Program-made: the position numbers and the translations under genes
NCBI GenBank assembly: GCA_025963725.1
Contig: JAOQAE010000007.1
Span: 248,001-312,000 of the forward strand
Length of the DNA stretch: 64,000 nt
From: Bacteroidota bacterium
GTDB taxonomy: Bacteria > Bacteroidota > Bacteroidia > 2-12-FULL-35-15
Direction: 5' to 3'
The notes under the pieces: model-generated
Told to the model about the DNA's origin: nothing
Databases searched by the model: none
The model's input: only the letters and a program-made list of their open reading frames with translations
Part shown: one piece after another, positions 41,556 to 49,090 of the stretch
How positions within the stretch are numbered: the stretch's first letter is position 1
Layout of the letters: every line of letters starts with the position of its first letter

Positions 41556-43367
41556 ATGAAGAAACTGATACTCTCCCTTGCGCTCCTGGCAGGCACTTGC
41601 ATGTACACACAGGCGCAGACTACCGTAAACCTCGTTCCTGAAAAAGACAACACCCTTTATGAAAATGCGTCAGGCAGCCTTTCCAACGGCGCCGGCGATC
41701 ATTTTTTTGTGGGCACTACCGGATCGAACCGCATCCGCAGGTCGGTCATTAAATTTGATGTGGCAGGCAGCATCCCTGCAGGCGCAACTATCACAAGCGT
41801 AACGCTTACACTCAGCATGGACCAGACGATCTCCGGGCCTAACAGCATTGGCTTGTATACTTTAAGCACCAACTGGGGCGAAGGAAGCTCTTTTGCAGGC
41901 GGCGGAGGCGGGGGCGGAGCAGCGTCCGCAACCAACGATGCCACCTGGATCCATACATTTTATCCCGGCTCGATGTGGACAAACCCGGGTGGAGACTATA
42001 ACGCTTCCGCTTCAGCCACTACAGCAGTGAATGGTGTCGGAGCATACACCTGGAATTCCTCACAAATGGCAAGCGATGTACAAGCCTGGCTGGATGCGGG
42101 AGCAACCAACTTCGGATGGGAGCTCATCGGCGATGAGTCCGTTTCCAGCACTGCCAAGCGCTTTGCAAGCAGGGAGTTCTCTTCCGCTACGGAGCAGCCT
42201 ATGCTTGCGGTGACTTATACAGTACCCTGCAATGATCCTGTGCTCACGGCGGTTACAGCTTCACCGGCTTCGGTTTGCAGCGGCGGCAGCTCTACGATCA
42301 CAGTAAACGGCAGCCTCAACGATGCCACCGCATGGCATTTATATTCCGGCAGCTGCGGAGGGACAGCCGTTACATCAAATACCAGCGGGGTGTTCAGCGT
42401 ATCGCCTGCAGCCACCACCAATTATTTTGTGCGCGCTGAAGGCGGATGCGTTACGGCATCCACCTGCGACAGTGCGCTGGTGACCGTGATCCCTGCAAAC
42501 GATCCGGCCTTCTCCTACTCCTCTTCTTCCTTTTGCGCAAATGATACCGATCCTGCTGCGACCATAACAGGTACAAGCGGGGGAACATTCTCTGCCGCAC
42601 CGGCCGGAATTATCATCAACCCTTCAACAGGAAGCATCGACCTTGCAGCAAGCACCCCGGGAACATACAGCGTAACCTATGATCCGGGCGGAAGCTGCCC
42701 CGTTAGCGCCAGCCATGTGATCACGATCAATAATGTGTACAGCACCACCGATACGCAAAGCATCTGCAGCGGGCTCAGCTATTCGTTCGGGACACAAACG
42801 CTCAGCAGCGCGGGGATCTACACAGAAACATTTACCTCCGTTACCGGCTGCGACTCCACCGTAACGCTTACATTCAGCGTAGCCACGGTCGACACATCCG
42901 TAACTGTAAGCGGCAACGGGATCACGGCCAACTCTTCCGCCGGCACATTCCAGTGGTTCGATTGCGGCCTTAATGCTCCAATAGCAGGAGAAACAGATTC
43001 CCTGTTTATGGCGATGGCGGATGGAAACTACAGTGTGATCGTAACCGAAAATGGCTGTATTGATACGTCGGACTGTGTGAACATCATCATCCTTTGCACC
43101 TGCCCCGTAAACAGCAGCGCCTTTACATTAAGCAAGATCAAAGCCTTCCCGAACCCCTCAACGGAGAAGCTGAGCATCGACCTTGGGAAATCGTATGAGG
43201 CTGCCATCGTGGAGCTGCTGGATGCCCATGGCAAGCTGATCTTTACGCGCTCATCTGAAGGAAAGCAATTGCTGGAACTGGAAACAGAAAATCTTAAAAC
43301 AGGAATTTATTTTCTAAAGGTGAATTCACCGGAAGGTGTATCGGTTTCGAAGATCATTAAGGAATAG
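41556..43367 (+). CDS. Secreted DNRLRE-domain protein with T9SS type A sorting signal
   Basis: 603 residues from ATG 41556, which begins the signal peptide (ending TQAQ). A DNRLRE-type beta domain follows (about 22-220; KDNTLYENASGSLSNGAGDH, RRSVIKFDV), with a run of seven Gly near residue 120. Several Cys-rich Ig-like repeats come next (about 225-510). The C-terminal sorting domain (about 530-603) has KAFPNPSTEKLSIDL and KTGIYFLKV. It is therefore a type IX cargo, likely an adhesin-like or cell-surface protein. Confidence 0.87.
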   Translation: MKKLILSLALLAGTCMYTQAQTTVNLVPEKDNTLYENASGSLSNGAGDHFFVGTTGSNRIRRSVIKFDVAGSIPAGATITSVTLTLSMDQTISGPNSIGLYTLSTNWGEGSSFAGGGGGGGAASATNDATWIHTFYPGSMWTNPGGDYNASASATTAVNGVGAYTWNSSQMASDVQAWLDAGATNFGWELIGDESVSSTAKRFASREFSSATEQPMLAVTYTVPCNDPVLTAVTASPASVCSGGSSTITVNGSLNDATAWHLYSGSCGGTAVTSNTSGVFSVSPAATTNYFVRAEGGCVTASTCDSALVTVIPANDPAFSYSSSSFCANDTDPAATITGTSGGTFSAAPAGIIINPSTGSIDLAASTPGTYSVTYDPGGSCPVSASHVITINNVYSTTDTQSICSGLSYSFGTQTLSSAGIYTETFTSVTGCDSTVTLTFSVATVDTSVTVSGNGITANSSAGTFQWFDCGLNAPIAGETDSLFMAMADGNYSVIVTENGCIDTSDCVNIIILCTCPVNSSAFTLSKIKAFPNPSTEKLSIDLGKSYEAAIVELLDAHGKLIFTRSSEGKQLLELETENLKTGIYFLKVNSPEGVSVSKIIKE

Positions 43368-43400
43368 AGAATACACTTTAATCAACACCTTTTTACTGGC

Positions 43401-43503
43401 GTCAGTTCGAGTAGCGAGGCACGAGCGTATCGAGAACAAGCGAGCGGGATCATTCTGCAAGCAACACTTCTCGATACTCTCCCTTCGGTCGAACTCGATT
43501 GAC
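43401..43503. repeat. Interspersed repeat, GTCAGTTCGAG family, copy 3
   Basis: A 103-bp copy bounded by GTCAGTTCGAGT and ACTCGATTGAC in inverted orientation. Inner arms TATCGAGAA and TTCTCGATA face each other. It sits between two convergent genes, so it could also act as a terminator. Confidence 0.75.
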
Positions 43504-43512
43504 ATTTGAGGG

Positions 43513-44433
43513 CTATTCGAATAATTTGGTTTGCTTCTTCTTCGCAGCGGCCTTTGGCTTCGGCGGCTCCGGCTTTTCGGGGACATGCAGCTTCACACCT
43601 AACTTCTTGTTCAGCTTCTCAATAAAATATGCGGAGAGCAGCGGCGATTCCTTTTCAAGGTTCTGGTGCACAAAAAAGTAAAGCTCTTTCAATCCTTCTT
43701 TTTTCCATTTGGCAATGCGCGTGATCCACGGATCAAGCCTGTCGTAATCGCTCGGATCATTGGCGCCCACATAGCGGATGAACGCTACCGGCGAAGTGAG
43801 GCGCATGTGCATGATGTCGCGCCGGCCGGCAGTATCCACCAGCACATTCGTAACTTTATGCTTTTTAAACAGCTCGCATACCCTTTCAAAATCGGCCTTT
43901 ACATTAAACCATTCTGCATTCCTTAGCTCGATAGCAAGCGGAACGCCTTTCGGGAATTCAGTGACAAACTTTTCGAGCCGCTCAAAATCCTTCGGCTTGA
44001 AATTATCATGCATCTGCAAAAAGATCATTCCGAGCTTTTCTTCGAGGCCGCTTACCGAATTGCAAAATTCATCTGTTAACGACTTTACCGCATTGAGGCG
44101 CTTTAAATGGCTGATCGTTTGCGGGATCTTCGGGAAGAACTTAAAGCCTTCCGGAGTTTTCTCCTTCCACTTCTGGAACTGGTCCTTGCCATACGGCTGA
44201 TAGAATGTAGCATTCAGCTCGATGCTGTTGAACTGCGTTGAATAATACGCCAGCTCATCCTTTGTTCCTTTCGGATAAAAATTCTTGAGGTCGGTGCGGT
44301 TCCACTTGGCGCAGCCTACCGAGATGTTCAGCTTTTTCGCTTCTTTTCCGCCCAGCACTTTTTTAGTATCGGGATGATCGGCCGGCAGCGAAAGGTCCAG
44401 CCCTTCAACAGATTCTACACTTCCGAATTTCAT
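43513..44433 (-). CDS. DUF72 family protein
   Basis: 306 residues with a TIM-barrel pattern typical of DUF72 (YecE-like): ISVGCAKWNRTD, FNSIELNATFYQ, FKFFPKIPQTISH and MRLTSPVAFIRYVG. The C-terminal tail is rich in Lys and Pro (PEPPKPKAAAKKKQTK), which may be disordered. The reaction is unknown. Its start codon overlaps the stop of the acyltransferase gene by 4 bp, so they are translated together. Confidence 0.85.
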   Translation of the reverse strand: MKFGSVESVEGLDLSLPADHPDTKKVLGGKEAKKLNISVGCAKWNRTDLKNFYPKGTKDELAYYSTQFNSIELNATFYQPYGKDQFQKWKEKTPEGFKFFPKIPQTISHLKRLNAVKSLTDEFCNSVSGLEEKLGMIFLQMHDNFKPKDFERLEKFVTEFPKGVPLAIELRNAEWFNVKADFERVCELFKKHKVTNVLVDTAGRRDIMHMRLTSPVAFIRYVGANDPSDYDRLDPWITRIAKWKKEGLKELYFFVHQNLEKESPLLSAYFIEKLNKKLGVKLHVPEKPEPPKPKAAAKKKQTKLFE

Positions 44434-45797
44434 AGTTGGGGTTTTGTTTTTAAGTAATTGTCGAACTCACGCTTGCAGTTCTCTATTTCAGAGATGATCG
44501 TAAAGCGCTCCCTCACCAGCTCTTCCACCACGCTTCTCTCTTTACGCACCATGCGCAGGAGGCGCCAGCGGCCAAAGATCTTTTCCTTCACGGGATAATA
44601 CCAGAGCGTAAAGAAGCCTGTTAAAGGAAGCACCATTACAGTATAGAGGCTCAGCAGCATCCAGTCGCGCAGGGCAAGCCCCACAGCCACTATCTGTATG
44701 GATGCATAAATGCCCCAGAGGACCATTGCAAGATTTGCATATACTGATGCGAAGAACTCGATGTTCTTTATTTTTTTGTCGCAGATCTTTTTCGACAGGA
44801 AGTAAGGAGGATAATGCAGCACAAGCCCGATCAAATAAAGAGGCATTCCGAGCCAGATGATAAGGTAATCGCGGATGAAGGTACCGATGGAAATATTCTC
44901 AATATTCTCGGGACGGAGCAGGTGATCGCGCAATCCGTTCCCTCTTATTTTGCGGATGTATGCCGTTGACTTATCGCGCAGTGAAACAGTAAGCTCCGGC
45001 TTGTGCTCGTCGAGGTAATTGATGAACAGGGCCAGTTCACGGCTGCCATGGTAGCTGTGATTAAGGTCGTTGGTATTCTGCCCTTTGTTCTTCAGCCACT
45101 GGTACATGTAGATCTCTTCCAGGTTCAGGAACAGCTGGTCATTGTCTGTATTTTTCAACACCACCATGTGCTCTGCCATTTTCTGCTCGAGCATTTTTGT
45201 GAACTCGTTAATGGCGCGCACCTTGTCCTGCTTAAAGCGCGCTTCGTATTCCTTTACGGATACCGGCTTCCCGATGTCGATGAACAGCTTGCTCCTGAAT
45301 TTATATGCGGCAGTATAGTTGAGCCCTACGGGGATCACCATGATGTCCTTCTTAAAATCCATCAGCTCTTCCGTTTGAAACACGATGCGTGCAAGGCCTT
45401 TTTTCAGGGGCCTCAACCTCCGTTCCTGCACGCAGATGCCTTCGGGGAACAACAGGATGATCTTCCCCGCGCTGAGCAGGCTCCTGCACTCTTCAAATGT
45501 TTTATCGTTCTTCTTCAGCTCGGTATAGCCTTCCTGGATCCTGTACATAGGGCTTACACCCATGCTGTTCAGCGTTTTCCTTGCAAGCCAGCCTTTGAAT
45601 ACATCGCCGCGGGCAAAAAAGCGGATCTTCCGGTCGCACAGCATTCCCAGGGCAACCGGGTCGATGAACGCATTCACATGGTTCGGCGCAAACACCACGG
45701 GATGATCCAGGGGTATGTTATTCCTCCCCTGGTAGTCGTACTGATAGAAAACCCGGAAGAATACTGTAACGAATGGTCTTATGATCCAGTAAAGCAC
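44430..45797 (-). CDS. PlsC-like glycerophospholipid acyltransferase
   Basis: 455 residues. The acyltransferase core has NHVNAFIDP in block I, with His and Asp spaced by five residues rather than the classical four, and the block III motif FPEGICVQERRLRPLKKG. Three or more membrane segments follow (about 300-420), and the C-terminus is helical. Such proteins acylate lysophosphatidate or related lipids at the inner membrane; the long C-terminal half goes beyond minimal PlsC (about 240 residues). I recall the H-x5-D form from other Bacteroidota enzymes. Confidence 0.82.
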   Translation of the reverse strand: MLYWIIRPFVTVFFRVFYQYDYQGRNNIPLDHPVVFAPNHVNAFIDPVALGMLCDRKIRFFARGDVFKGWLARKTLNSMGVSPMYRIQEGYTELKKNDKTFEECRSLLSAGKIILLFPEGICVQERRLRPLKKGLARIVFQTEELMDFKKDIMVIPVGLNYTAAYKFRSKLFIDIGKPVSVKEYEARFKQDKVRAINEFTKMLEQKMAEHMVVLKNTDNDQLFLNLEEIYMYQWLKNKGQNTNDLNHSYHGSRELALFINYLDEHKPELTVSLRDKSTAYIRKIRGNGLRDHLLRPENIENISIGTFIRDYLIIWLGMPLYLIGLVLHYPPYFLSKKICDKKIKNIEFFASVYANLAMVLWGIYASIQIVAVGLALRDWMLLSLYTVMVLPLTGFFTLWYYPVKEKIFGRWRLLRMVRKERSVVEELVRERFTIISEIENCKREFDNYLKTKPQL

Positions 45798-45825
45798 GTG
45801 TAAATTATAATTTTATGATGATGAA

Positions 45826-47163
45826 TTAATAGCCTTCAAACAGCAAACGCTCGCCTTTTTTTGTCTCGTCAAATGTTCCGTTATCGTAACAAAGGTGTCC
45901 GCTCACAAATGTATGGCTTACCTTCGAATGAAATGTAACTCCCTCAAACGGGCTCCAGCCGCATTTGTACAGGATGTTCGATGCGTCTACCGTATATGCA
46001 TCATCGAGGTCAACCAGCACAAGGTCGGCGAAATAGCCTTCACGGATGTATCCGCGCTTCTCCATGCGGAAGCAATCGGCCACGGCATGCGACATTTTCT
46101 CCGCGATCTTTTCAAGGGAGATCTTTCCGCTCTTATAAAATTCAAGCATTGCATTGAGCGAATGCTGCACCAGCGGCCCGCCGGAAGGCGCCTTAAAATA
46201 CGGCTGCGCCTTTTCTTCCTTCGTATGCGGCGCATGGTCGGTCGCGATCACATCGATCCTGTTATCGAGCACCGCCTGCAGGATCGCATCACGGTCCCGC
46301 GCTGTTTTCACAGCAGGGTTCCATTTAATGAGCGAGCCTTTTGTTTTATAATCTGCATCGGAGAACCAAAGGTGGTGAACGCATGCTTCGGCAGTGATCC
46401 GCTTTTCCTTCAGCGGCAGCGTATTATCGAAGAGGCTGAGCTCCCTTGCCGTTGAAATATGCAGGATGTGTAAACGCGTATTGTATTTCTTTGCAAGCTC
46501 CACCGCAAGCGAGGATGACTTGTAGCAGGCTTCTTCGCTGCGGATCAGCGGGTGGCATTCCATCGGAACATCCTCGCCGTATTTTTCGCGGTACGCTTCC
46601 ATGTTATGCTTCACAGTAGCTTCATCCTCGCAATGTGTTGCGATCAGCATCTTGCATTTTGAGAACAGCGCTTCGAGGGTTTCTTTTTTATCCACCAGCA
46701 TATTGCCGGTGGAAGAGCCCATGAATACTTTTACTCCGCAAACCTTCTTCGGATCGGTTTTCAGCACCTCCTCGATGTTATCATTGGATGCGCCCATGAA
46801 GAATGAATAATTCGCGAGCGACACTTCCGATGCGCGCTTGTATTTTTCTTCCAGCAATTCCTGCGTGAATGTATTGGGTACCGTGTTCGGCATTTCCATG
46901 AAGGAAGTAACGCCGCCTGCAACGGCAGCTTTGGCTTCGGTGTAGATCTCGCCTTTGTGCGTGAGCCCGGGCTCCCGGAAATGCACCTGGTCGTCGATGC
47001 AGCCCGGGAATAAATATTTTCCCGCAGCATCGATCACCTTATCGGCTTTATCGCTGATCTCCTGTCCTGAAATTTTTGTGATGAATTGTCCGCTGATCAG
47101 CACATTGCCGGTGATGATCTTTCCTTCGTTGACGATGCGGGCGTTTTTTATTAGTGTGATCAT
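45826..47163 (-). CDS. pyrC: Dihydroorotase, Bacteroidota type
   Basis: 445 residues of the amidohydrolase superfamily. The usual metal-binding His-x-His reads Gln59-Val-His61 (DDQVHFREPG), so the first His is missing. Other elements remain: Lys in GVKVFMGSS (candidate carboxylated Lys), His in ATHCEDE and LHILHIST, and Asp in ATDHAPH. It should close carbamoyl-aspartate to dihydroorotate in pyrimidine synthesis. The altered site leaves some doubt whether it is the main enzyme or a non-catalytic relative. Confidence 0.85.
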   Translation of the reverse strand: MITLIKNARIVNEGKIITGNVLISGQFITKISGQEISDKADKVIDAAGKYLFPGCIDDQVHFREPGLTHKGEIYTEAKAAVAGGVTSFMEMPNTVPNTFTQELLEEKYKRASEVSLANYSFFMGASNDNIEEVLKTDPKKVCGVKVFMGSSTGNMLVDKKETLEALFSKCKMLIATHCEDEATVKHNMEAYREKYGEDVPMECHPLIRSEEACYKSSSLAVELAKKYNTRLHILHISTARELSLFDNTLPLKEKRITAEACVHHLWFSDADYKTKGSLIKWNPAVKTARDRDAILQAVLDNRIDVIATDHAPHTKEEKAQPYFKAPSGGPLVQHSLNAMLEFYKSGKISLEKIAEKMSHAVADCFRMEKRGYIREGYFADLVLVDLDDAYTVDASNILYKCGWSPFEGVTFHSKVSHTFVSGHLCYDNGTFDETKKGERLLFEGY

Positions 47164-47205
47164 CTGTTCTGTTAAATTCTATTGCTTAGCTTTTTTCGGA
47201 GCGCT
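47164..47205. other. Short spacer with no feature
   Basis: The 42 bp between the dihydroorotase start and the first palindrome show no clear promoter. Together with the repeats that follow they make up the 317-bp gene-free stretch ahead of the DUF559 gene. Confidence 0.4.
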
Positions 47206-47447
47206 CCCCCTCCTTCCAGGAGGGGGCAGGGGTGGTAGCTGCTCTGTACCACCCCGACCCTCCTAAAAGGAGGGAGCACATCCTGCTATACTAAATCATT
47301 ATTCTTTACCAATATGTTCTCGCTTGCACGATCTATTCCCCTCCTAAAAGGAGGAAGCACATCCTGCTATACTAAATCATTATTCTTTACCAATATGTCT
47401 CGCTTGCACAATGCGTTCCCCTCCTCCCAGGAGGGGTTAGGGGTGGT
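47206..47447. repeat. Cluster of GC-rich palindromic elements
   Basis: A solo end lies at 47206-47236 (CCCCCTCC...AGGGGTGGT). A longer element spans 47248-47447 with ends ACCACCCC and GGGGTGGT. It contains an 81-bp direct duplication (units begin 47258 and 47339), each unit carrying a CCTCCTAAAAGGAGG hairpin and the core also found at 11913-12031. It ends 33 bp from the DUF559 gene. Confidence 0.8.
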
Positions 47448-47480
47448 GGCGCTGTACCTACTGCAAAAATCATGATTATC

Positions 47481-47849
47481 TTATTTATTAAACTCTTTCC
47501 TGATCAGATTCAAAACTCTTTCAATATCCTCAAACACTTCTGCATTTTTGAATCTTAAAACCTTCACGCCTTTGCTTTCCAAATACCTCTCACGCCTCGC
47601 ATCGTGCTTCAGCATTTCCTCCTCTTCATGTATCTCTCCATCCACCTCTACCGCTAAATTATATTGATAAGTATAAAAGTCTACAATGTATGGGCCGATA
47701 CTTTGCTGTCTTCTGAATTTAACTCCATCAAGCTGGCTCTTCTGCAGGAACTTCCACAAATGAACTTCTGTACGCGTAGCATTATTACGAAGTTTTTTCC
47801 TGTAATACTTTAAAGAAGGCAGATTATTTATATTCTCTACTGCTGTCAT
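47481..47849 (-). CDS. DUF559 family endonuclease-like protein
   Basis: 122 residues, a complete DUF559 (PD-(D/E)XK nuclease-like) domain. The order is LRNNATRTEVHLWKFLQ, then KFRRQQSIGPYIVDFY, then AVEVDGEIHEE and VKVLRFKNAEV; the candidate catalytic residues are the Asp of IVDF and the Glu and Asp of VEVDG. The family is related to Vsr-type repair nucleases. The start overlaps the stop of the GT2 gene (ATGA). It sits beside a palindromic cluster and resembles the domain inserted into acs. Confidence 0.85.
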   Translation of the reverse strand: MTAVENINNLPSLKYYRKKLRNNATRTEVHLWKFLQKSQLDGVKFRRQQSIGPYIVDFYTYQYNLAVEVDGEIHEEEEMLKHDARRERYLESKGVKVLRFKNAEVFEDIERVLNLIRKEFNK

Positions 47850-48559
47850 TTTATATTCATGAACCGCATTTTCAGCACGCCGAGAATGGCTTCCTTGAAA
47901 ATACCCTTGCTCATCTTTGAAGCGCCCTCTACCCTGTCGGTAAAGGTGATCGGCACTTCCACCACCTTAAAGCCAAGCTTGTAGGCAATGTACTTCATTT
48001 CGATCTGGAAGGCATAGCCGATGAACTTGATCTCATCAAAATGTATGCGCTCCAATACTTTTTTCCGGTAGCATTTAAAGCCGGCTGTTGTATCCTTGAA
48101 CGGCACCCAGAGGATCATACGCACATACACCGAGGCGAAGTACGACATCATTACGCGGCCCACCGGCCAGTTCTCGATCTTCCCGCCGCCGGTATAGCGT
48201 GAGCCGATAGCAACATCGCCGCCGTTCACACAGGCATCGCGCAGGCGAATGAGGTCGTCGGGGTTATGCGAAAAATCGCAGTCCATCTCGAAAATGTATT
48301 CGTAATCCCTTGCCAGCGCCCACTTGAAACCGTGGATATACGCCGTTCCCAGGCCGAGCTTGCCTGTGCGCTGCTCTAAAAATAATTTTCCGGGATATTC
48401 GGTGATCAGCTGCTTTACGATCGCGGCAGTTCCGTCGGGGGAACCATCATCGATGATGAGCAGGTGAAACTGGAAAGGCAACGAAAACACTTTGCGGATC
48501 ATTCGCTCCACATTTTCTTTTTCGTTGTAAGTAGGTATGATGACTAAGCTATCGGACAC
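47846..48559 (-). CDS. Polyprenol-phosphate mannosyltransferase-like GT2 enzyme
   Basis: 237 residues, a GT-A fold enzyme close to dolichol-phosphate mannose synthase in length and motifs: VIIPTYNEKENVERMI at the N-terminus, the DDGSPDGTA metal site, EMDCDFSHNPDDL with the DxD-like acidic pair, and GSRYTGGGKIENW. It has no C-terminal membrane anchor. It is expected to move a sugar from a nucleotide donor to polyprenol phosphate at the membrane. Confidence 0.87.
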   Translation of the reverse strand: MSDSLVIIPTYNEKENVERMIRKVFSLPFQFHLLIIDDGSPDGTAAIVKQLITEYPGKLFLEQRTGKLGLGTAYIHGFKWALARDYEYIFEMDCDFSHNPDDLIRLRDACVNGGDVAIGSRYTGGGKIENWPVGRVMMSYFASVYVRMILWVPFKDTTAGFKCYRKKVLERIHFDEIKFIGYAFQIEMKYIAYKLGFKVVEVPITFTDRVEGASKMSKGIFKEAILGVLKMRFMNIK

Positions 48560-48679
48560 TGCCTGTGATTTACCCTACGAAGATAACTTTCTGAGGTATA
48601 ATTACCAAAGTTTTAGGGTTTTTTGGCAACATTTCAGGGCAAATGGGAGTTATACGGCTAAACACGCAACTTCCGAACT

Positions 48680-49090
48680 ATGAAACAGCTGATCTTTCTC
48701 TTCCTGATCTTTCTTTCCACGGGAGATTCTTCACTTCGCTCTGCTCCGTTCAGAATGACAAAATCATCCTCATTCCCGGAGATGGTGGTGCTCCGCGATT
48801 CCACCCAGACCGGCAAGGCCAGCTTTTATGCGAAGAAATTCGAAGGAAGAAAAACTGCCAGCGGGCAAAAGTTCAGCAACAAGAAGCTGACCGCGGCCCA
48901 CAAAACATTGCCTTTCGGCACGAAGGTGAGGGTCACTAACGTAAAGAATAATAAAACTGTAGTAGTTACCATCAATGACCGGCTTCCGAAAAAATCCTCG
49001 CGCATCATCGACCTCAGCCAGGCCGCTGCGAAAGAGCTGGATTTTATCCGCGCAGGCACGGCAAAAGTGACTGTTGTAATAGTGAAATAG
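48680..49090 (+). CDS. rlpA: RlpA-like double-psi beta-barrel protein
   Basis: 136 residues. A short hydrophobic start (1-13) leads to the RlpA barrel (about 43-136): [50 protein letters not shown]. RlpA proteins are lytic transglycosylases or septal-ring proteins in the envelope; this one has no SPOR domain and reads NDRLP where NDRGP is usual. Residues 15-28 ([14 protein letters not shown]) are encoded by an interspersed repeat that lies in frame just after the signal sequence. Confidence 0.82.
   Translation: MKQLIFLFLIFLSTGDSSLRSAPFRMTKSSSFPEMVVLRDSTQTGKASFYAKKFEGRKTASGQKFSNKKLTAAHKTLPFGTKVRVTNVKNNKTVVVTINDRLPKKSSRIIDLSQAAAKELDFIRAGTAKVTVVIVK
48721..48762. repeat. Interspersed repeat read in frame in rlpA
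   Basis: A stretch of the form GGGAGATTCTTC...TTCAGAATGACAAA. Its end resembles the repeat fragment at 36388-36417. It codes for residues 15-28 of the RlpA-like protein, between the signal and the barrel. Confidence 0.6.
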
